Assembly: GCF_002217475.1 (NCBI RefSeq) | Contig: NZ_MUHH01000018.1 | Span: 151,059 to 215,058, forward strand | Direction of reading: 5' to 3' | DNA length: 64,000 nucleotides | DNA from: Flavobacterium tructae | Lineage (GTDB): Bacteria; Bacteroidota; Bacteroidia; Flavobacteriales; Flavobacteriaceae | Part shown: positions 60,181 through 64,000 of the stretch, piece after piece | How the letters are laid out: every line of letters starts with the position of its first letter | Numbering within the stretch: the stretch's first letter is position 1 | Translations under genes and position numbers: made by a program | The notes under the pieces: model-generated | Databases searched by the model: none | The model's input: only the letters and a program-made list of their open reading frames with translations | What the model was told of the DNA's origin: nothing

Positions 60181-62118
60181 ATGAAAAAAATAATAAACCT
60201 GTTTTTATTACTATTGATTGTACCAAACTTTGCATTTGCTCAAACAAAAGCTTTTACGTTAGAGAAAGTAAAAACCTTTTTTCCCGAAGATCAAAATCTC
60301 TCCAAAGAAAATATAGAATGGGCATTTTTAACTGTTCCTGAAAACTGGGATAAACCAACAGGAAAAACAGTTAAAATTGCAGTGGCTGTTTTAAAAAGCA
60401 TCTCAAAAAGTAAAGACTCAAACCCGGTAGTATACATCGATGGAGGACCAGGATCAGGTGGTATAGAAGGAATATGGGCCTGGCTAGACCATCCGTTAAG
60501 AAAAAACAGCGACATTGTCTTGTTTGATGTGAGAGGAACCGGACGCTCCCTGCCAAAATTCTGTCCGGACCTGGGGAAAAAATTCTTAGAAATATTAGCA
60601 AAAAATCAAAACAGTACACAGGACGAACAGCAAAAAACGATTGCATCATTAGAATGTAAACAGGATTTACTCAACAGAAATATCGATATAAGCGCTTATA
60701 ACAGCAGCTCCATCGTAAAAGATTTAAATGCCTTAAAAAATGCTCTGAAATATGACAAATGGAATGTTTACGGGGTTTCGTACGGTACTTATACCGCACA
60801 GATTTATGCAAATGATTTCCCTGAGGACATTAAATCATTAACACTGGATTCTTCCATTTCAGATATTTCTCAATATTACAATCGCAATACAGAGAATTAT
60901 ATGAGCAGTCTTAAAAAGGTTTTTAGTGCCTGTGCGGAAGACCCAAATTGTAATCAACAATATCCTAATCTTCAGGCTGCTTACTATGAAACCATTGAAA
61001 AACTGGAAAAAAAACCTGTCACCGTTAAGGTCGATCAAAGAATAATTTCGAGTGGGACGTTTACTTATAATGCAGAAGATTTTAAAATTGCAATTCAACA
61101 GTCCCTTTATCAAAAAAGACTGATAGAAGTAATTCCATTATTAATTACCGAATTTAATAAAGGAAACAAAAGTACTTTAAGCTCGTTAGTGGCAGCTTTT
61201 TCAGGAGCTTTAGGCTTAGATTATGGGCAATATTATTGTGTGAGCTGTAATGAAGCAGTGCCAAACAATTCGATTTCAGAATTTAATAAAAATGCACGTA
61301 ATTATAAAGAACTAAAAGGAGGACTATCCTTTTACAAATCAGATTTCGTAGTATGTGATAAATGGAATCTGGGAGTAAATAAACGGCCTGCCTTGGTTAA
61401 TTTATCCAACCTGTCCAAATTAACGATCCCTGTATTAGTATTTGCAGGAGCATTTGATCCGATAACACCTGCCTTAAATGGTAAAATTACAGTTGACAGG
61501 TTTAAAAAAGCATTTTTGGTAAACGCCCCAATTTCAGGTCATACCCCGGGCTTTTCATTAGTGGGAGTTCAAATCGCCGAAGAATTTATAAAAAATCCAC
61601 TTCAAAGACCAGATACCAGGGAATTTGATACAGACAATAAAGTTCATTTTGTGACCAATATAAAAATCAGTGCAGGAATTTCGAATTTTGCCAATAGTCT
61701 AAACGAGTTTAATTTACTCTTTTTTGCGCCTTTTTTCACCGCTTTGATTATCGTCTTACTTTCCATCTTTATTTTTGCATATGTACTAATTAGAAAAAGA
61801 GAAGAGAAAACGGCCGATAAAATTTTGAAATCCCTAATTATAATCACCTCTTTATTAGGTTTGTTTACTTTCATTGGATTTGTTTTAGCGATAAACCATA
61901 CAGCCGAAAATAATTTCTATATACTAGCGTTCGGAATACCAGATCAGTTTAATTACCTATTTATAATACAATGGATCTTTATAGTGTTTACCCTGATTTC
62001 GACACTTTATTTTATTCTTAAACTTAAGTTTATTTCGAATACGGGAGTTATGGCGACAATTTTGTTTTCGTTACTATTGGTAGGTATCTACTTTCAGTAT
62101 TGGGGATTCCTACTTTAA
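60181..62118 (+). CDS. Exported alpha/beta hydrolase (TAP-like/proline iminopeptidase type) with C-terminal membrane segments
   Basis: A 645-residue protein. A signal peptide (ending near FAFAQ, about residue 21) precedes an alpha/beta hydrolase with DGGPGSGG (oxyanion region), Ser200 in GVSYGT, Asp426 in AFDPIT and His454 in SGHTP. The GGPG motif, the position of the Asp and the Cys-containing cap suit the prolyl/tripeptidyl aminopeptidase branch with a TAP-like C-terminus. After about residue 510 come roughly four hydrophobic helices ending at the C-terminus, an unusual addition. It starts 24 bases after the transferase gene. It may be a periplasmic, membrane-tethered peptidase or esterase; a role in maturing or resisting the peptide is possible but only by position. 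Confidence 0.82.
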   Translation: MKKIINLFLLLLIVPNFAFAQTKAFTLEKVKTFFPEDQNLSKENIEWAFLTVPENWDKPTGKTVKIAVAVLKSISKSKDSNPVVYIDGGPGSGGIEGIWAWLDHPLRKNSDIVLFDVRGTGRSLPKFCPDLGKKFLEILAKNQNSTQDEQQKTIASLECKQDLLNRNIDISAYNSSSIVKDLNALKNALKYDKWNVYGVSYGTYTAQIYANDFPEDIKSLTLDSSISDISQYYNRNTENYMSSLKKVFSACAEDPNCNQQYPNLQAAYYETIEKLEKKPVTVKVDQRIISSGTFTYNAEDFKIAIQQSLYQKRLIEVIPLLITEFNKGNKSTLSSLVAAFSGALGLDYGQYYCVSCNEAVPNNSISEFNKNARNYKELKGGLSFYKSDFVVCDKWNLGVNKRPALVNLSNLSKLTIPVLVFAGAFDPITPALNGKITVDRFKKAFLVNAPISGHTPGFSLVGVQIAEEFIKNPLQRPDTREFDTDNKVHFVTNIKISAGISNFANSLNEFNLLFFAPFFTALIIVLLSIFIFAYVLIRKREEKTADKILKSLIIITSLLGLFTFIGFVLAINHTAENNFYILAFGIPDQFNYLFIIQWIFIVFTLISTLYFILKLKFISNTGVMATILFSLLLVGIYFQYWGFLL

Positions 62119-62142
62119 TAAAAGAGGTTAAAGTTTCACGCA

Positions 62143-62181
62143 GATTGAGCAGATAATAGAGCAAAAAAAATCTGCTCAATC
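62143..62181. repeat. Inverted repeat, gattgagcagat / atctgctcaatc
   Basis: Two perfect 12-base arms (62143-62154 and 62170-62181) are separated by 15 bases rich in A. The flanks (cacgca and aaatctgtgt) extend the likeness to the common Flavobacterium intergenic repeat built around cagattgagcagat. It can form a hairpin in the RNA and lies 24 bases after the hydrolase stop, ahead of a better terminator. Confidence 0.65.
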
Positions 62182-62209
62182 CGCAAAATCTGTGTAAAAA
62201 TAAACAGAA

Positions 62210-62246
62210 GAGGTTGTCAGATACAATTTGACAACCTCATTTTTTA
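62210..62246 (+). terminator. Rho-independent terminator after the hydrolase gene
   Basis: The stem gaggttgtca pairs with tgacaacctc (62229-62238), all ten positions matching, with a loop of nine bases and a run of T from 62240. It lies about 90 bases after the 645-residue hydrolase and would end the transcript that includes the transferase and the Gly-coded NRPS. Confidence 0.8.
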
Positions 62247-62379
62247 ATAATACAGTTAAAAAGATTTTTTATAATTTCGTTTGCTCGACAATTGTATTCT
62301 TGGAATATTGACGCTGATCGAAGGCAGTGATACAATCAATTATTATTTTTAAAAACAAAATAAAAGAGAGAGGATTAAG

Positions 62380-62407
62380 TTTGATATAGATTGATTTCTT
62401 AGATTTG
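62380..62407 (+). promoter_or_regulatory. Candidate Bacteroidetes-type promoter
   Basis: A tttg box at 62380-62383 and a tagatttg box at 62400-62407 fit the TTTG / TAnnTTTG pattern of the Bacteroidetes primary sigma factor. The gap is 16 bases, slightly short of the usual range. The ATG of the next gene is 26 bases after the second box. The site sits after a terminator, as expected for an independent gene. Confidence 0.45.
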
Positions 62408-62432
62408 TATAGCACCGTAAAACTATTTAATC

Positions 62433-63401
62433 ATGCCATTAATTGAACAATCAGAATATAATCTGCCTTCTATTATGCATCGCAACAGGCATATTTCTAC
62501 CATTTATGCTGCTTTGTTTAAAAAGTATGAAGTTCCCGAATATACAAGAGAAAAGCATGAATTAAGTGACGGAGATTTTATAAACATCGATTTCCTTATA
62601 AACAACTCTAAAAAAGCAGTCATTTTATGTCATGGTTTAGAAGGTGATTCGCGCAGAACCTATAATAATAGTTGTGCTGCTTATTTTCGAGAGAAAGGCT
62701 TTTCTGTTTTTGCATGGAACAATCGCACGTGCGGAGGCGAGATGAATCGTCTTCCACGACTTTATCATCATGGTGCCATAGATGATCTTGATGAAGTGGT
62801 TCGGTTTGTTTTTCAAAAAGAATTTGAAGATGTCTATTTGATAGGATATTCAATGGGAGGAGTGCAGCTTCTGAATTATTTAGGCTGGACTAAAATTGAT
62901 AAGCGTATAAAGGCAGCGGTTTCAATTTCGGTACCTACACATATTGCGACAAGTGCCGCTGTACTCAAACAAGGTTTTAACAGAGTTTACTTAAAGAACT
63001 TTACAATTGATATCAAAAGAAAGCTGAAATACAAGGCAGCTCAGTTTCCTGATTTTATAAACCGCGATCAGATAGATAAAATTTCGTCGTTTGACGAAGT
63101 TGATCAGTACTTTACAGCACCGTTGCATGGCTTTGCAAGTCGTGATGATTATTATCAGCGTGTTTCTCCTGAATTCTCCCTTCGAAATATTACCACCCCA
63201 GTTTTAATTATTAATTCATTAGACGATCCTTTTCTGGGAGAAAGATGTTATCCCAGAGCCATAGCGCAGGACAGCGCCTATGTGTATCTGGAAACACCAA
63301 GATATGGTGGGCACTGTGCTTTTCCATTACGTGACTCAGAGTATTCCTATGCAGAGAAAAGAGCTTACGAGTTTTTTGAGTCGTGCAGAGCACTTACATA
63401 G
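62433..63401 (+). CDS. YheT-family alpha/beta hydrolase
   Basis: A 322-residue cytosolic hydrolase. Visible motifs are LCHGLEGDS (oxyanion region, about residue 69), NNRTCGGE, the nucleophile Ser140 in GYSMGG, Asp264 in NSLDDPF and His294 in YGGHCAF. The order, the GGHC ending and the length match the YheT family (UPF0017), predicted esterases of uncertain substrate. It has its own candidate promoter, and a terminator separates it from the upstream genes, so it is most likely a chromosomal neighbour outside the peptide cluster. Confidence 0.88.
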   Translation: MPLIEQSEYNLPSIMHRNRHISTIYAALFKKYEVPEYTREKHELSDGDFINIDFLINNSKKAVILCHGLEGDSRRTYNNSCAAYFREKGFSVFAWNNRTCGGEMNRLPRLYHHGAIDDLDEVVRFVFQKEFEDVYLIGYSMGGVQLLNYLGWTKIDKRIKAAVSISVPTHIATSAAVLKQGFNRVYLKNFTIDIKRKLKYKAAQFPDFINRDQIDKISSFDEVDQYFTAPLHGFASRDDYYQRVSPEFSLRNITTPVLIINSLDDPFLGERCYPRAIAQDSAYVYLETPRYGGHCAFPLRDSEYSYAEKRAYEFFESCRALT

Positions 63402-63504
63402 TATTTTTATGAATCTTAATTGAGTTTCGATAATTCATTTAGTGTATCACTTAAGAAAGATTAAGTATATAGTAGTAGATTCGTTTACGATTCAGATAAT
63501 ATAC

Positions 63505-63543
63505 AACCCGACAGGTTTTCAAAACCTGTCGGGTTTGTTTTTT
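63505..63543. terminator. Strong bidirectional-looking terminator
   Basis: A perfect inverted repeat of 15 bases per arm, aacccgacaggtttt and its complement (63521-63535), has a single central C and is followed by a T-rich run (63534-63543). The left flank is A-rich only in part, so it works best for + strand transcripts ending after the YheT-type gene about 100 bases upstream. The cccgacaggttttcaaaacc core is itself a frequent Bacteroidetes terminator sequence. Confidence 0.85.
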
Positions 63544-63547
63544 ACTA

Positions 63548-63686
63548 CCTATATATAAGGAGTGATTCTGTCCAGCTGAATATAAGAGTAGTTTCTGTCC
63601 AGCAGAGCGAAGTCGAAGCTTGGTATTTGAGATTCTATACTATATATAAGAGTAGTTTTTCTGTCCAGCTGAGCGAAGTCGAAGCT
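63548..63686. repeat. Three copies of a tatataagagtag...ctgtccagc unit
   Basis: Units start near 63549, 63578 and 63640 and share tataag-gagt, then ttctgtccagc. The second and third continue into gagcgaagtcgaagctt; the first copy is cut short. The gagcgaagtcgaagc core is widespread between Flavobacterium genes. Copies are close but not evenly spaced. Confidence 0.7.
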
Positions 63687-63688
63687 TT

Positions 63689-63830
63689 ATCCCGCTATCC
63701 GCTTCAATCTTTTGCTTTTTAAAGGAAAAATCAAAAGGATTTCCACTACTATCGGGGCTAGGGTATAGGTTTTCAAAAGAAATAAGACAAGAAAAACAAA
63801 AACTTCGCGCCTTTGCGTCTTTGCGAGATT
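63689..63830. repeat. Flavobacterium-type intergenic repeat elements
   Basis: Two further non-coding elements lie together. From 63689 to about 63771, cccgctatccgcttcaatc leads into a cttttg/caaaag hairpin and then actatcggggctaggg. At 63802-63830 is cttcgcgcctttgcgtcttt with its gcgagatt end. Both resemble elements repeated many times in Flavobacterium genomes. Their function is unknown; identification is from memory of such repeats, not from a search. Confidence 0.55.
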
Positions 63831-64000
63831 AGTAAAAAACCAGTAAAAATGGGGCTTTGTATCTAGTAGTTTCATTTGAACGAAGAAAAACCTTTCAAAG
63901 CTGAAAATAGTTTAATTTGTAAAAGAGGTGTTATCAGGGTGTTAAGATAAAGTTTCGAAAAAGATTAAAAATAAGTTTAGAAAAAGCTTGTAAAAGCGGA

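Larger units (their letters stand above)
62119..62432. other. Intergenic region with repeat, terminator and candidate promoter
   Basis: No gene is visible in these 314 bases. They hold an inverted repeat of the Flavobacterium gattgagcagat type, an intrinsic terminator at 62210-62246, and a possible Bacteroidetes promoter just before the next gene. Together they mark the right-hand end of the cluster-side transcription unit. Confidence 0.6.
63402..64000. other. Gene-free right edge with terminator and repeat elements
   Basis: No gene can be supported in the last 599 bases. The region holds a strong terminator, three copies of a ctgtccagc-containing unit, an element containing tatcggggctaggg, and a ctttgcgtctttgcgag piece. 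All are of the non-coding repeat kind common between Flavobacterium genes. The small open frame on the minus strand here overlaps these repeats and is not credible. Confidence 0.65.

Noticed and set aside
62433..63401. The YheT-type hydrolase as a cluster gene
   Set aside because: It sits behind an intrinsic terminator, has its own candidate promoter and belongs to a widespread housekeeping family.

Overview
The window is AT-rich DNA from a Bacteroidetes bacterium, most likely a Flavobacterium or close relative. The signs are: genes without clear Shine-Dalgarno sites, a TonB-dependent-type outer-membrane barrel protein with a CarboxypepD_reg-like N-terminus, and short intergenic repeats of a kind familiar from Flavobacterium genomes (for example the piece reading ctttgcgtctttgcgag). 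All genes that can be supported lie on the + strand. About 54 kb of the window is one large, mostly uncharacterised non-ribosomal peptide synthetase (NRPS) / polyketide synthase (PKS) gene cluster.

Layout. 1-47.2 kb: eight assembly-line genes interleaved with tailoring and precursor genes. In order: (1) a 5'-truncated NRPS, A-T-C-A-T; (2) C-A-T-C-A-T; (3) a CmlA-type diiron beta-hydroxylase; (4) C-A-T-E; (5) C-A-T-C-A-T; (6) C-A-T; (7) a KS-degenerate AT-ACP PKS module; (8) C-luciferase-like monooxygenase-A-T; (9-11) an aminotransferase, an HPPD/4-hydroxymandelate synthase and an FAD-linked 2-hydroxyacid oxidase, which together look like a 4-hydroxyphenylglycine (Hpg) pathway; (12) C-T-C-A-T-C-A-T-TE. 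47.2-54.5 kb: a second CmlA-type hydroxylase, a type II thioesterase, a small secreted protein, an outer-membrane barrel protein and a cyclic-peptide ABC exporter. 54.5-55.05 kb: a degenerate repeat field. 55.06-60.2 kb: a further NRPS (C-A-T-C, Gly code) and an Sfp-type phosphopantetheinyl transferase. 60.2-63.4 kb: two alpha/beta hydrolases unlikely to belong to the pathway. 63.4-64 kb: a strong terminator and several repeat elements.

How it works together. I read the nine-residue adenylation codes by hand against the GrsA template. In gene order they suggest Ile-like, Val, Ser, Tyr-like aromatic, X (DSALIAEVW, epimerised), Hpg-like, Val, Hpg-like, a C2 polyketide unit, a Gly-like residue with an embedded flavin monooxygenase, a C-T module with no A domain, X' (DSALTAEVW), and Lys/Orn followed by a TE. 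A Gly module with a terminal C domain lies downstream and may act first. Two modules with identical Hpg-like codes, together with the three Hpg-pathway enzymes, make an Hpg-containing peptide the best supported prediction. I know of no described Bacteroidetes product with this composition, but I could not search. TubC-type N-terminal docking domains and short acidic/hydrophobic C-terminal tails suggest how most of the proteins are ordered.

Limits. Substrate codes, domain edges and family assignments were read by eye. The first gene runs off the left edge, so the start of the assembly line and the main promoter are not visible.
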